Source of the DNA: Tenacibaculum sp.
Lineage (GTDB): Bacteria > Bacteroidota > Bacteroidia > Flavobacteriales > Flavobacteriaceae
Assembly: GCA_018456245.1 (NCBI GenBank)
Contig: JAGYHQ010000008.1
Span: forward strand, 1 to 47,246
DNA length: 47,246 nt
Reading direction: 5' to 3'
Part shown: positions 25,510-34,434 of the stretch, piece by piece
Layout of the letters: each line of letters begins with the position of its first letter
Numbering within the stretch: the stretch's first letter is position 1
Position numbers and translations under genes: made by a program
Notes under the pieces: model-generated
The model's input: only the letters and a program-made list of their open reading frames with translations
What the model was told of the DNA's origin: nothing
Database searches by the model: none

Positions 25510-26079
25510 ATGTTTCAATTAGGAAAAACCATAGTTTCAGAAAATATTATAGAGAAAGATTTTGTCTGTAATATCTCAGCGTGTAAAGGTATTTGTTGTA
25601 TTGACGGAGATGCAGGAGCACCTTTAGATGAAGAAGAGACCCATATTTTAGAGGAAATTTACCCCAAAATTAAACCTTTTTTAAGAGAAGAGGGCATTAA
25701 AGCTATTGAAGAGCAAGGTACTTGGGTTACGAGTGATTATGATGAATTAGAAACTCCGTTAATTAATGGAGCAGATTGTGCATACGTTATTTTTGATGAT
25801 AAAGGAACGGCTATGTGTGCCATAGAAGAGGCATATAACCAAGGGGTTGTTTCTTGGAAAAAACCTGTTTCGTGCCATTTATACCCTGTTAGGATTCAGG
25901 ATTATAGTGAGTTTTCAGCTGTAAATTACCATAAATGGGATATTTGTGATGATGCTTGTTCTTTAGGAAAAGAATTACAAGTTCCTGTATATAAATTTGT
26001 TAAACAAGCTCTTATAAGAAAATTTGGGCAAGATTGGTATGATGAACTAGAAGTTATTGCTGAAAATTATAATAAATAA
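25510..26079 (+). CDS. DUF3109 family Cys-rich protein
   Basis: A 189-residue cytoplasmic protein, strongly conserved across Bacteroidetes. It has eight or more conserved Cys grouped as FVCNISACKGICCIDGDAG near the start, ADCAYVIFDD, AMCAIEEA, SCHLYPVR and WDICDDACSLGKEL, consistent with binding a metal or an Fe-S cluster; the family is related to the YkgJ metal-chelating proteins. Function is unknown. I chose the ATG at 25510 (MFQLGKT) because relatives start there; the in-frame TTG at 25492 would lie upstream of the promoter-like element. Confidence 0.9.
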   Translation: MFQLGKTIVSENIIEKDFVCNISACKGICCIDGDAGAPLDEEETHILEEIYPKIKPFLREEGIKAIEEQGTWVTSDYDELETPLINGADCAYVIFDDKGTAMCAIEEAYNQGVVSWKKPVSCHLYPVRIQDYSEFSAVNYHKWDICDDACSLGKELQVPVYKFVKQALIRKFGQDWYDELEVIAENYNK

Positions 26080-26085
26080 TTTCGT

Positions 26086-26619
26086 TTATTTTTCGCGTTC
26101 TATTAATAATAAAGAATCTATATTTAAACTTTTATTATAAAGTTTTTGAGTATATACATCATTTATTTTATCATTTATATAATTGAATGTATTTATTATT
26201 TTCTTAACTTGATTATTTACATCCTTACTGGTAATTGCAGGTATGTGAGTCATATCGGCTAAACGTAGTGTTTCATTTTCAAAAACATTTAAACGGGCTT
26301 TAAATGCTGAGGTTTTTAAAATATCAATTCTAATACTATCTTTTATTTTTTTTGATAACATTTTTAACTCCAAAGCATTATTTAAAGCATCATTAGGAGA
26401 AATATTTGTAAATCGGTTTAAAAATATTTTTAAATCATTGTATTCTTCCCAATTTTTAATTTCTTCCTCACAAGTTTTATTTAGTTCTTTTATAGGAATA
26501 TGTTTTTTGGTAATACTCATTTGAGGTTTCTTTGTACCAGTTTCTTTGTTATCAGCTTTTTTAAGGCAACTAACAAATAATGAGGAAAAAATAAAGAGAA
26601 TTAAAAATGATTTAAACAT
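26086..26619 (-). CDS. Lipoprotein of unknown function
   Basis: A 177-residue lipoprotein with lipobox FVSC (Cys 18). After a Lys/Thr-rich linker the mature part is predicted to be almost wholly alpha-helical (from about residue 50), with leucine spacing that suggests a small helical bundle. I recognise no family. It is convergent with the DUF3109 gene (6 nt apart) and divergent from the threonine dehydrogenase gene. Confidence 0.65.
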   Translation of the reverse strand: MFKSFLILFIFSSLFVSCLKKADNKETGTKKPQMSITKKHIPIKELNKTCEEEIKNWEEYNDLKIFLNRFTNISPNDALNNALELKMLSKKIKDSIRIDILKTSAFKARLNVFENETLRLADMTHIPAITSKDVNNQVKKIINTFNYINDKINDVYTQKLYNKSLNIDSLLLIEREK

Positions 26620-26737
26620 ATGTGTACTATTTCTTAATAAAATTTAGTTCAAAAATAGATAAAACTATTAATAATTTTAATAAATATTTATCATATTTTT
26701 TGATGCTTATTGATAGTGTTAAAAGAATATGTTTTTA

Positions 26738-26745
26738 TAACTTTG
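26738..26745 (+). promoter_or_regulatory. -7 element of the threonine dehydrogenase unit
   Basis: TAACTTTG fully matches TAnnTTTG, 18 nt before the ATG. The nearest TTG (26710-26712) is 25 nt away, longer than usual, so the -35-like part is uncertain. Confidence 0.5.
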
Positions 26746-26763
26746 TCGTTTTATTTTTAAGAT

Positions 26764-27714
26764 ATGAATGAAGTAATTTTAGTAATAGGTGCTTGTGGGC
26801 AAATAGGCACAGAATTAACACAAAAGTTAAGAACTATTTATGGTAATGAAAATGTTATAGCTTCTGATATAAAGGAGGGTAACGCCGAATTAATGAGTTC
26901 TGGGACATTTGAATTTGTTGATGCAACGAGTAAAGAAAGTGTTTTAAATATAATAGAAAAACACAAGGTAACTCAAGTTTATTTAATGGCAGCAATGTTG
27001 TCGGCTACGGCAGAGAAACATCCTATTAAAGGGTGGGATTTAAATATGAATTCACTTTTAATAGTGTTAGAGTTAGCTAAAGACAAATATATAAATAAGG
27101 TTTTTTGGCCTAGTTCTATCGCAACATTTGGTGCAACTTCTCCAAAAATTGATACACCTCAAAAAACAATAATGGAACCTTTAACAGTTTACGGAATTAG
27201 TAAGGTTTCTGGTGAACTTTGGTGTAATTATTATCACGAAAAATATGGAGTTGATGTTAGAAGTATTCGTTACCCAGGAATAATAAGTTGGAAAACTAAA
27301 CCAGGGGGAGGAACTACGGATTATGCTGTAGATATATATTTTAAAGCGATTGAAGAAAAGAAATATGAATGCTTTTTATCAGAAGATACCATGTTGCCAA
27401 TGATGTATATGAATGATGCTATAAATGCGACAATACAACTTATGCAAGCTGATGAAAGTAAAATAAAACAAAGAATGGCTTATAATTTAGCGGCTATGAG
27501 TTTTACACCTAAAGAAGTAGCTTTAAGTATAAAAGAACATATTCCTGATTTTGAAATAACGTATAATCCTGATTTCAGGCAAGCAATAGCAGATACTTGG
27601 CCAAAAATTATTGATGATACTGAAGCGAGAAATGATTGGGGGTGGGAACATAAATTTGATTTAAGTTTAATGACGAAAGAAATGCTTAAAAATATTTCAG
27701 AAAACAACAAATAA
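26764..27714 (+). CDS. L-threonine 3-dehydrogenase, SDR type
   Basis: A 316-residue extended SDR. The NAD loop is GACGQIGTEL at 9-18, VYLMAAMLSATAEKHP is the substrate-side loop, SSIATFG supplies the catalytic Ser, and the YGISK motif supplies Tyr and Lys. PGIISWKTKPGGGTTDYAV is a signature of the SDR-type threonine dehydrogenases (as opposed to the zinc MDR type of E. coli), in two short blocks. It converts L-Thr to 2-amino-3-ketobutyrate. A thioredoxin-like gene starts 3 nt downstream. UDP-glucose 4-epimerase-like annotation is less likely. Confidence 0.9.
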   Translation: MNEVILVIGACGQIGTELTQKLRTIYGNENVIASDIKEGNAELMSSGTFEFVDATSKESVLNIIEKHKVTQVYLMAAMLSATAEKHPIKGWDLNMNSLLIVLELAKDKYINKVFWPSSIATFGATSPKIDTPQKTIMEPLTVYGISKVSGELWCNYYHEKYGVDVRSIRYPGIISWKTKPGGGTTDYAVDIYFKAIEEKKYECFLSEDTMLPMMYMNDAINATIQLMQADESKIKQRMAYNLAAMSFTPKEVALSIKEHIPDFEITYNPDFRQAIADTWPKIIDDTEARNDWGWEHKFDLSLMTKEMLKNISENNK

Positions 27715-27717
27715 ATT

Positions 27718-28317
27718 ATGAAAAAAGAATTGAAACAGATAATAGAAGAGTCATTAAAAAAATCATATTCTTATAATGAATATAGAGAATTAACTAAAAA
27801 GTTATTATCTGAAAATAAATCAACAGGAGAGGATAATTCAGAAGCAATATTGAATTATGCAAAACTGAATGAAAAAAGAATGGAACGTTTAGATAAAACA
27901 ATTTCATTAGAAGAAACAACCAAAAATAAATTAAAAGAAATTAACAAGAAATATACTTGGTTATTAATTGCAGAGGGTTGGTGTGCTGATGCTGCACAAA
28001 ATGTGCCTATTATTAATAAAATGGCTGAGGTGAATGATAATTTTAATTTAAGAATTGTTTTAAGAGATAAAAATCTTGAATTAATGGACGAATTTTTAAC
28101 TAATGGAGGTAGAGCAATTCCTGTTTTGTTAATTTTAGATAAAGAAAACAATGTTTTATCAACTTGGGGTTCAAGACCGTCGGAGGCTACAAAAATGGTT
28201 GAAGATTACAAAGCCAAAAATGGAAAAATAGATGACGAGTTTAAGAAAAATCTTCAAATTTGGTATACCAAAAATAAAGGAAAAAATTTACAAGGAGATT
28301 TGCTAAAACTATTATAA
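27718..28317 (+). CDS. Thioredoxin-family protein lacking the second active-site Cys
   Basis: A 199-residue cytoplasmic protein. Helical N-terminus (1-75), then a thioredoxin-like fold with AEGWCADAAQNVP: Cys 89 and Ala 92 take the place of CxxC, and the cis-Pro loop is AIPVL at 133-137. Related Bacteroidetes proteins carry the same GWCxDA form. With only one active-site thiol it is not a standard disulfide reductase. It lies 3 nt after the dehydrogenase gene and its stop codon shares one base with the next start, so it is in the middle of a three-gene unit. Confidence 0.83.
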   Translation: MKKELKQIIEESLKKSYSYNEYRELTKKLLSENKSTGEDNSEAILNYAKLNEKRMERLDKTISLEETTKNKLKEINKKYTWLLIAEGWCADAAQNVPIINKMAEVNDNFNLRIVLRDKNLELMDEFLTNGGRAIPVLLILDKENNVLSTWGSRPSEATKMVEDYKAKNGKIDDEFKKNLQIWYTKNKGKNLQGDLLKLL

Positions 28318-28796
28318 TGCTTGTTGATTATAAAGATGTTTCAGAAGATGCACGGGTATTTATATACCCATGTAATAGGAAGTTTTATCCTCAAGAAATA
28401 GACGAACTTACTAAAAAAATCACTGATTTCATTACTAATTGGAAATCTACTGATGATAATTTTAAAGTGTCATATCAGTTTTTATATAATAGGTTTATTA
28501 TATTTTTAGTAGATGAAAATGTAAACCTTACCAATAAAGATATAGATTTACAAGTATCATTTATTTTAAAATTACAACAAGAATATGAAGTGGAGTTATT
28601 GGATAAAATGAATGTTTGTTTTAAACAAGGTGAATTTGTACAATACAAAGATGTAAAGGAATTTAAAAAGTTATTAAAAAGCAGGTCAGTAAATGATAAA
28701 ACGATTGTTTTTGATAACTTAATTCAAACAAAATACGATTTAGAAAACTTTTGGGAAGTACCAATTACTGAAAGTTGGTATAATAGATTTTTATAG
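28317..28796 (+). CDS. Conserved Bacteroidetes protein, often mislabelled ABC transporter ATPase
   Basis: A 159-residue cytoplasmic protein with ARVFIYPCNRKFYPQEIDEL near the start, YNRFIIFLVDEN in the middle and a C-terminus IVFDNLIQTKYDLENFW that ends in ESWYNRFL. This pattern is that of a short family in flavobacteria commonly called ABC transporter ATPase, but there is no Walker A, Walker B or ABC signature, so that name is wrong. Function unknown. Its ATG overlaps the stop of the thioredoxin-like gene by one base. Confidence 0.75.
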   Translation: MLVDYKDVSEDARVFIYPCNRKFYPQEIDELTKKITDFITNWKSTDDNFKVSYQFLYNRFIIFLVDENVNLTNKDIDLQVSFILKLQQEYEVELLDKMNVCFKQGEFVQYKDVKEFKKLLKSRSVNDKTIVFDNLIQTKYDLENFWEVPITESWYNRFL

Positions 28797-28806
28797 ATAT
28801 TAAAGA

Positions 28807-29499
28807 TTAATTGTTTTCTAAATTTTTAATAAATTCATCAATAGTTGAAGCTCTATCAACTGAAAAATCGCCAATTTTTGTTCGGTGTAATTTTGATAAA
28901 TGAGCTCCTGAATTAAGAGCTAAACCAAAATCATTTGCTAACGAACGAATATAAGTTCCTTTACTACAAACTACTCTAAAATCTACATTCGGTAGATTAA
29001 TTTTTGTAATTTCAAATTTAGTTATTTCAATTTCTCGTGATTTTATTTCGGTAGTTTCACCATTTCTTGCTAATTCATATAATCGTTTTCCATCTTTTTT
29101 AATTGCAGAAAAAATAGGTGGTTTTTGCTGAATTTTACCTACAAATTGTTTTGTAGTTTCGTGTAATAATTCTTCGGTTATATGTTCGGTAGGGTAGGTT
29201 TCGTTAATTTCGGTTTCTAAATCATAACTTGGTGTGGTTGCTCCAATAACAAAAGTTCCTGTATATTCTTTTATTTGTCCTTGATATTCACTAATATTTT
29301 TAGTTTGTTTTCCTGTACAAATAATTAATAAACCTGTTGCTAAGGGGTCAAGCGTGCCTGCGTGTCCTACTTTTATCTTTTTTATATTGAATTGCTTTCG
29401 GATATGCCAACGCAATTTATTTACCACCTGAAATGACGTCCATTCCAAAGGCTTATTTATTAATAAAACTTGTCCGTTTTTAAAATCTTCTGCTGTCAA
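28807..29499 (-). CDS. truB: tRNA pseudouridine(55) synthase
   Basis: A 230-residue TruB, which makes pseudouridine 55 in the T-loop of tRNAs. The catalytic Asp lies in KVGHAGTLDPLATGLL, preceded by INKPLEWTSFQVV; PPIFSAIKKDGKRLYELAR and CSKGTYIRSLANDFG are also conserved. The C-terminal PUA extension of longer TruB proteins is absent, as in many Bacteroidetes. It is the last gene of ftsX-DUF3098-uppP-truB. Confidence 0.96.
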   Translation of the reverse strand: MTAEDFKNGQVLLINKPLEWTSFQVVNKLRWHIRKQFNIKKIKVGHAGTLDPLATGLLIICTGKQTKNISEYQGQIKEYTGTFVIGATTPSYDLETEINETYPTEHITEELLHETTKQFVGKIQQKPPIFSAIKKDGKRLYELARNGETTEIKSREIEITKFEITKINLPNVDFRVVCSKGTYIRSLANDFGLALNSGAHLSKLHRTKIGDFSVDRASTIDEFIKNLENN

Positions 29500-29521
29500 T
29501 TTAAAAATTTAATATTAGTAA

Positions 29522-30319
29522 TTACTTTACGAAAATAGAGTATCCAATGGCTATAAAACCTACTATTACGCAATAAATAGAAAAGTAAGAAAGTTTACTT
29601 TTTCTAACCAAAGAAATCATCCATTTACAAGCTAATAAACCAGAGATAAAGGCAGTTATAAATCCAACAATTATAGGTGCTATTTCTGAATTTTGAAAAC
29701 TAATTTCTCCTCCCATAATATCTTTAATAACTTTTCCAAAAATTAATGGTACAACCATTAAAAAAGAAAATCGTGCCGATTTTGTTTTGTCAATTCCTAA
29801 TAAAACAGAAGTAGAAATTGTACCTCCAGACCTTGATATACCCGGTAACATAGCTATTGCTTGTGAAATACCAATAATTACAGCATCTTTAAATGATACG
29901 TTTTTATTAGTTTCTTTTGCTTTATCTGCAAATAAAAGTAAAACAGCAGTTATTAAAAGCATTACACCAACAAATAATATTTTACCTCCAAAAAAACTTT
30001 CTAATTGTTTTTCAAATAATAACCCAATTACCACAGCAGGAATCATTGATACTATAATTTTTAAAGAAAACTTTGTTTGCTCATTCCATTTAAATTGAAA
30101 TAACCCACAAAGTATTTCAGAAACTTCTTTTCTAAAAATAACCATTGTACTTAATGCTGTTGCAAAATGTAGAACAACGGTAAATGCTAAACTTTCTTCA
30201 GGAACTAAATTATCGCCAAAAAAAACTTTAGCTAATTCTAAATGCCCACTTGATGAAACAGGTAAAAATTCGGTTAACCCTTGAATTAAACCAAGAATTA
30301 TAGCTTCAATAATACTCAT
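29522..30319 (-). CDS. uppP: Undecaprenyl-diphosphate phosphatase
   Basis: A 265-residue integral membrane enzyme (BacA type) that recycles undecaprenyl diphosphate for peptidoglycan and other surface polymers and gives bacitracin resistance. The motifs GLTEFLPVSSSGHLEL near the start and LPGISRSGGTIS in the middle hold the catalytic Glu, Ser, His and Arg; about eight membrane segments follow the usual pattern. It lies 2 nt from the DUF3098 gene and 22 nt before truB. Confidence 0.96.
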   Translation of the reverse strand: MSIIEAIILGLIQGLTEFLPVSSSGHLELAKVFFGDNLVPEESLAFTVVLHFATALSTMVIFRKEVSEILCGLFQFKWNEQTKFSLKIIVSMIPAVVIGLLFEKQLESFFGGKILFVGVMLLITAVLLLFADKAKETNKNVSFKDAVIIGISQAIAMLPGISRSGGTISTSVLLGIDKTKSARFSFLMVVPLIFGKVIKDIMGGEISFQNSEIAPIIVGFITAFISGLLACKWMISLVRKSKLSYFSIYCVIVGFIAIGYSIFVK

Positions 30320-30321
30320 AT

Positions 30322-30555
30322 TTATTTTTTAGGATTTAAGAAAATTGCGTATATCTCTATACCAAAACCTATTAAAACTAATGTAGGTGCTAAACGTATG
30401 CGTCGCCAATTATAAATATCAGGATTAAATACATTAGGGTCATTGCTTCCTCCGCCAGACATTAAAATAAAACCCAATGCAATTACAGCTAGCCCTATTA
30501 GCATAACTATATAATTTTTCTTTTTAAAAAGAAATTGTTTGTTGTTATTCTCCAT
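30322..30555 (-). CDS. DUF3098 family membrane protein
   Basis: A 77-residue protein with two membrane helices (about 16-32 and 53-72) and the family segment GGGSNDPNVFNPDIYNWRR between them. It is nearly always found between ftsX and uppP in Bacteroidetes, which suggests a role near the divisome or envelope synthesis; the function is not known. It is separated by 2-3 nt from both neighbours. Confidence 0.88.
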   Translation of the reverse strand: MENNNKQFLFKKKNYIVMLIGLAVIALGFILMSGGGSNDPNVFNPDIYNWRRIRLAPTLVLIGFGIEIYAIFLNPKK

Positions 30556-30558
30556 TGT

Positions 30559-31434
30559 TTAATACAAATCGTTTGTTTGTAGGTTTAAAAATTTTTGTGT
30601 AGCAAAGAAAGTGCTAATCCACGTAATAATAAAGGAAATAATAATAATTCCTATGGCTACATAACTTAAAGTAAGATAATCTTTTAATAAATCAAGTTTA
30701 GGAATGTATTTGTTTACATAATACACAACAGCTCCTATACCTAAAATAGCAATAAAGGCACTTAAAATACCAAGTTTAATACTTTGCCAAATAAAAGGTT
30801 TACGAATAAAACTTTTAGTTGCACCAACCATTTGCATTGTTTTTATATTAAATCGTTTAGAGTAAATAGCTAACCTTATAGAATTGTTTATAAGTATAAT
30901 AGCTACTAAGCCTAAAAATCCGCTTAATATTAATAACCAAAAACTGATTCGCTTAATATTTTTAGTAAGTTGTTTAACTAAATTTTTATTGTATGAAGCG
31001 TCAATTATTAATTTATTTTTATTTAGCTCTTTCTTTATAGAATTCATTTTTTCGTTGGAAACGAAAGGAGCTTTTAAGTATAAATCAAATCCGTTTTTTA
31101 AAGGATTATATCCTAAAAACTCAATAAAATCCTCACCTAAATCTTTTTTATATATAGTTGCAGCTCTTTCTTTTGAAATGTAAATTAATTTTTTAGTGTA
31201 TTCTTTTTTTAGTAAATCTTCTTTAAATTGTTCGGTTTGTTTTCTATCTACGTTGTCTTTTAGGTATATAGATATAATTACATTTTCTTTAAAATAGTTA
31301 GTTATTTTTGTAGATTTTAATAAAATTAATCCTAAAATACCAACAAAGAATAAGACTAAAGAAATACTAATAACAACAGAAGTGTACGATGTGCGTAAAC
31401 GCCCTTTCTGAAAAGAATCAAAAGATTTTGCCAT
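30559..31434 (-). CDS. ftsX: Cell-division ABC-transporter-like protein FtsX
   Basis: A 291-residue FtsX with four membrane helices (about 22-42, 165-187, 218-240, 260-282) and a large extracytoplasmic loop (43-160) between the first two, containing IISIYLKDN and the KEYTKKLIYISKERA segment. With FtsE it controls peptidoglycan hydrolases at the septum. ftsE is not in this window, as is usual in Bacteroidetes. First gene of the four-gene minus-strand unit. Confidence 0.93.
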   Translation of the reverse strand: MAKSFDSFQKGRLRTSYTSVVISISLVLFFVGILGLILLKSTKITNYFKENVIISIYLKDNVDRKQTEQFKEDLLKKEYTKKLIYISKERAATIYKKDLGEDFIEFLGYNPLKNGFDLYLKAPFVSNEKMNSIKKELNKNKLIIDASYNKNLVKQLTKNIKRISFWLLILSGFLGLVAIILINNSIRLAIYSKRFNIKTMQMVGATKSFIRKPFIWQSIKLGILSAFIAILGIGAVVYYVNKYIPKLDLLKDYLTLSYVAIGIIIISFIITWISTFFATQKFLNLQTNDLY

Positions 31435-31532
31435 AGTTTTTTTAGTATATTTTTAGAGTTGTAAGATACAAATATTTCCTAGCAGGAATCACGTTATGAA
31501 AATAACTTATTTAAAACAAAAAATATTAAAAA

Positions 31533-32129
31533 TTAATTTCCTTTGTTTTTGTTAATTTCATCATGTAATTGTCGTCTTAATTTTTGTTCTTTTTCCAAAG
31601 CTTTTTTACGAACTTGTTCAAGCTCTTCTTCTATACTATTTAAGTTTTTTATAGCTCCTTTTGTTGTTGAGTTACTTTTTTTGAATTTAAAAATAAAAAA
31701 TAATAGAGCAACAAATAACAATAAAACAATGGTCCACATTATTATATTATACGTAACTTTGTTTAATTGTGTTCCTAATATATTAATTCCGTCTTTGTTT
31801 TTTAGAGAAATATTTAAGTCTTCTTCTAATTTAACTATTTTTTCTTCTAAAGATTTAATGAAACTATTTTGTTCATTTATTTTTTTTTGTTTTAAAAGGG
31901 CTTCTTTCTTAAAAGATGATACACTATCTAAAATATTTTTCTGAAGTTTTATAAAAATATTTTTTTTAATGATTTTATAATCTTGCCAATTGTTAGATTT
32001 TTTGTAGGTTTTTAAAAATTGATTTTCTATTGTATTAGGTAATGAATCTAATTGATTTTTTGATAAGGAGCTTTGCCCATATGCAGAGATACTAATTACA
32101 ATTACAAATACTATATTAAGTAGTTTCAT
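31533..32129 (-). CDS. Membrane protein with coiled coils
   Basis: A 198-residue protein: signal peptide or first helix (to SAYGQ, about residue 19), a helical stretch with a coiled coil (65-105, KIVKLEEDLNISLKNKD), one membrane helix (about 120-145) and a charged C-terminal coiled coil ending in EQKLRRQLHDEINKNKG. Flavobacterial homologues are often labelled tRNA (guanine-N1)-methyltransferase; no methyltransferase motif is present, so I reject that. I chose the ATG at 32129 (MKLLNIVF), since the longer frame from 32174 lacks a signal-like start. Confidence 0.7.
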   Translation of the reverse strand: MKLLNIVFVIVISISAYGQSSLSKNQLDSLPNTIENQFLKTYKKSNNWQDYKIIKKNIFIKLQKNILDSVSSFKKEALLKQKKINEQNSFIKSLEEKIVKLEEDLNISLKNKDGINILGTQLNKVTYNIIMWTIVLLLFVALLFFIFKFKKSNSTTKGAIKNLNSIEEELEQVRKKALEKEQKLRRQLHDEINKNKGN

Positions 32130-32276
32130 CTTAAAAATTTGTTTTTTAATGTGTTTAAAAAATAACAATGCCAAAAGTAGTTAAATAAACATAAATTATA
32201 AAATTGAATTTATATCTTTTTTTAATATTTGTTAAATATTGTAACGAGGTGTTATGTTATTTATTATGTTTTATTA

Positions 32277-32312
32277 AAAAAATCCTCATTAATTAAATTA
32301 ATTGAGGATTTT
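32277..32312 (-). terminator. Terminator after acs
   Basis: On the minus strand, an imperfect stem (aatcctca with tgaggatt, extended through an AATTAATT-type inner pairing) runs into a T-rich stretch of seven T. It lies 21 nt past the stop codon of acs. Confidence 0.75.
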
Positions 32313-32332
32313 ATACTTTAAAAATAAGATTT

Positions 32333-34243
32333 TTATTTTACAACATTGTCCATAATTTCTTTTACAATTTTAGGATTTAAAAGTGTACTAGTATCTCCTA
32401 ATTCTTCTGTATCATTACAAGCTATTTTACGAAGTATTCTCCGAACAATTTTACCACTTCTTGTTTTAGGTAATCCTTCTGTAAATTGCATTTTATCAAG
32501 TTTTGCGATAGGTCCAACATGGTCTGAAATTAATTGATTAATTTCTTTTTGTAAATGCTCTTGATTTCTACAAGCTCCTTTATCTTTTAAAGTAATAAAT
32601 CCGTAAAGAGCACTTCCTTTAATTTCATGAGGGAAACCAACAATTGCTGATTCGGCAACAGCAGGATGTTCATTTATAGCATCTTCAATAGGGGCTGTTC
32701 CTAAATTATGCCCAGAAACTATTATTACATCATCAATTCTACCTGTTATTCGGTAATATTTAACTTCATCTCTTAATGCACTATCTCCTGTAAAATACAT
32801 TCCTTTGTAGGTAGAAAAGAATGTTTTTCGGTATCTATCGTGGTCATTCCAAATTGTGCGAGACATAGCGGGCCAAGGGAATTTAATACATAAATTACCA
32901 TTTACAAAGTTTTCTTTTATTTCTTTTCCGTTATCATCCATTAAAACAGGTTGAATTCCTATAAAAGGTAATGTAGCATACGTTGGTTTTGTTGGTATAA
33001 CATAAGGTATTGGAGTTATTAAGAAACCTCCTGTTTCTGTTTGCCAATATGTATCTACAATAGGGCACCTTTTACTTCCAACAACATCATTGTACCAATG
33101 CCAGGCTTCTTCGTTAATTGGTTCACCAACTGTTCCTAATATTTTTAATGAACTTAAATTATATTTAGTGGTAAATTCAGTTTCTTGTTTAGCTAATGTT
33201 CTAATAGCAGTTGGTGCTGTATAGAAATGAGTAATTTTATGTTTCTCTATAATTTCCCAAAATCTCCCGTAATCAGGGTAACTTGGTACACCTTCAAACA
33301 TTACAGTGGTAGCACCATTAACTAAAGGTCCGTAAACAATGTAGCTGTGTCCTGTAATCCAACCTATATCAGCAGTACACCAGTATATATCATTTTCTTT
33401 ATATTGAAAAACATTTTTAAATGAATACCCTGTATATACCATATAACCACCAGTAGTATGTACCATTCCTTTTGGTGTTCCTGTTGAGCCAGAAGTGTAT
33501 AAAATAAATAAAGGATCTTCGGCGTCCATAATTTCAGGTTCACATTCGGTAGATGCTTTATCAATTAAAGGTTGAATCCATTCATCTCTTCCTTCTTTTA
33601 GTGTTATATCTGAATTTATTCTTTTAACAACTAATACAGATTCTACAGAATTGCATTCCTTCAAAGCCGTATCTACGATTCCTTTTAAATCTATTGTTTT
33701 TGCCCCTCTGTATGCTCCATCAGAAGTAATAACTACTTTAGATTGGCTGTCGTTTATTCTTTTAGCAACTGCATTTGATGAAAAACCAGCAAAAATAACC
33801 GAGTGTATAGCTCCAATTCTTGCACAAGCGAGTAGGGTGATTGCTAATTCAGGAATCATAGGTAAATATACACATACTCTATCTCCTTTTTTAACTCCTT
33901 TGCTTTTTAGAACATTTGCTAATTTATTTACACGTTTACTTAATTCATTATAGGTAATGTGTTGTGCTTCTTCTTCGGGGCTGTTTGGTTCAAAAAGTAT
34001 TGCAGTTTTATTTCCTCTTGTTTTTAAATGCCTATCAATACAATTTTCCGTAATGTTTAGTTTTCCTCCTTTAAACCATTTAAATTCATTATCATTAAAA
34101 TCACCTTCTAAAACTTTATCCCAGCGTTTTTGCCATAAAAAGTGTTCTTCTGCTATTTCTTCCCAAAAACCTTCAGGGTTAGTAATAGATTTACGGTAAA
34201 CTTGATAGTATTCCTCAGTATCTTTAATGTGATAATTACTCAT
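32333..34243 (-). CDS. acs: Acetyl-CoA synthetase
   Basis: A 636-residue AMP-forming acetate-CoA ligase. The ATP loop is YTSGSTGTPKGMVHT, the acyl pocket region has DIGWITGHSYIVYGP with the conserved Trp further on (DTYWQTETGG), the hinge is ITGRIDDVI, and the catalytic, acetylation-controlled Lys is in TRSGKIVRRILRKI. It activates acetate when the cell grows on it or recovers overflow acetate. It stands alone with its own terminator; the 3' gene is a coiled-coil membrane protein. Confidence 0.97.
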   Translation of the reverse strand: MSNYHIKDTEEYYQVYRKSITNPEGFWEEIAEEHFLWQKRWDKVLEGDFNDNEFKWFKGGKLNITENCIDRHLKTRGNKTAILFEPNSPEEEAQHITYNELSKRVNKLANVLKSKGVKKGDRVCVYLPMIPELAITLLACARIGAIHSVIFAGFSSNAVAKRINDSQSKVVITSDGAYRGAKTIDLKGIVDTALKECNSVESVLVVKRINSDITLKEGRDEWIQPLIDKASTECEPEIMDAEDPLFILYTSGSTGTPKGMVHTTGGYMVYTGYSFKNVFQYKENDIYWCTADIGWITGHSYIVYGPLVNGATTVMFEGVPSYPDYGRFWEIIEKHKITHFYTAPTAIRTLAKQETEFTTKYNLSSLKILGTVGEPINEEAWHWYNDVVGSKRCPIVDTYWQTETGGFLITPIPYVIPTKPTYATLPFIGIQPVLMDDNGKEIKENFVNGNLCIKFPWPAMSRTIWNDHDRYRKTFFSTYKGMYFTGDSALRDEVKYYRITGRIDDVIIVSGHNLGTAPIEDAINEHPAVAESAIVGFPHEIKGSALYGFITLKDKGACRNQEHLQKEINQLISDHVGPIAKLDKMQFTEGLPKTRSGKIVRRILRKIACNDTEELGDTSTLLNPKIVKEIMDNVVK

Positions 34244-34407
34244 ATATTAATTTTATTCTTTGTAATCTTTTTGCCTGTATGTGAGGGCAATATACAAAAC
34301 AATTTTTTTTACAGAAAAAAGTTATGTTAAATTTAGGTTGTTTTTAAGAAATTAAATTATTTTTTGAATAAATTAAAATACTAAACATTCTTTTTGAAAA
34401 AAAAATG

Positions 34408-34415
34408 TAATTTTG
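34408..34415 (+). promoter_or_regulatory. -7 element of pyrH-frr
   Basis: TAATTTTG fully matches TAnnTTTG and ends 19 nt before the pyrH ATG. A TTG at 34394-34396 is only 11 nt away, too close to be its partner, so only the -7 part is supported. Confidence 0.5.
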
Positions 34416-34434
34416 CTAAACTTTCAAAAAAATT

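Noticed and set aside
31543-31944. Plus-strand open frame of 133 codons
   Set aside because: It is antisense to the coiled-coil membrane protein and is rich in Phe and Ser, as expected from reversed Lys/Glu codons.
31533-32129. tRNA (guanine-N1)-methyltransferase, a label commonly given to relatives
   Set aside because: The protein is a membrane helix with coiled coils and has no SAM-binding or TrmD motif.
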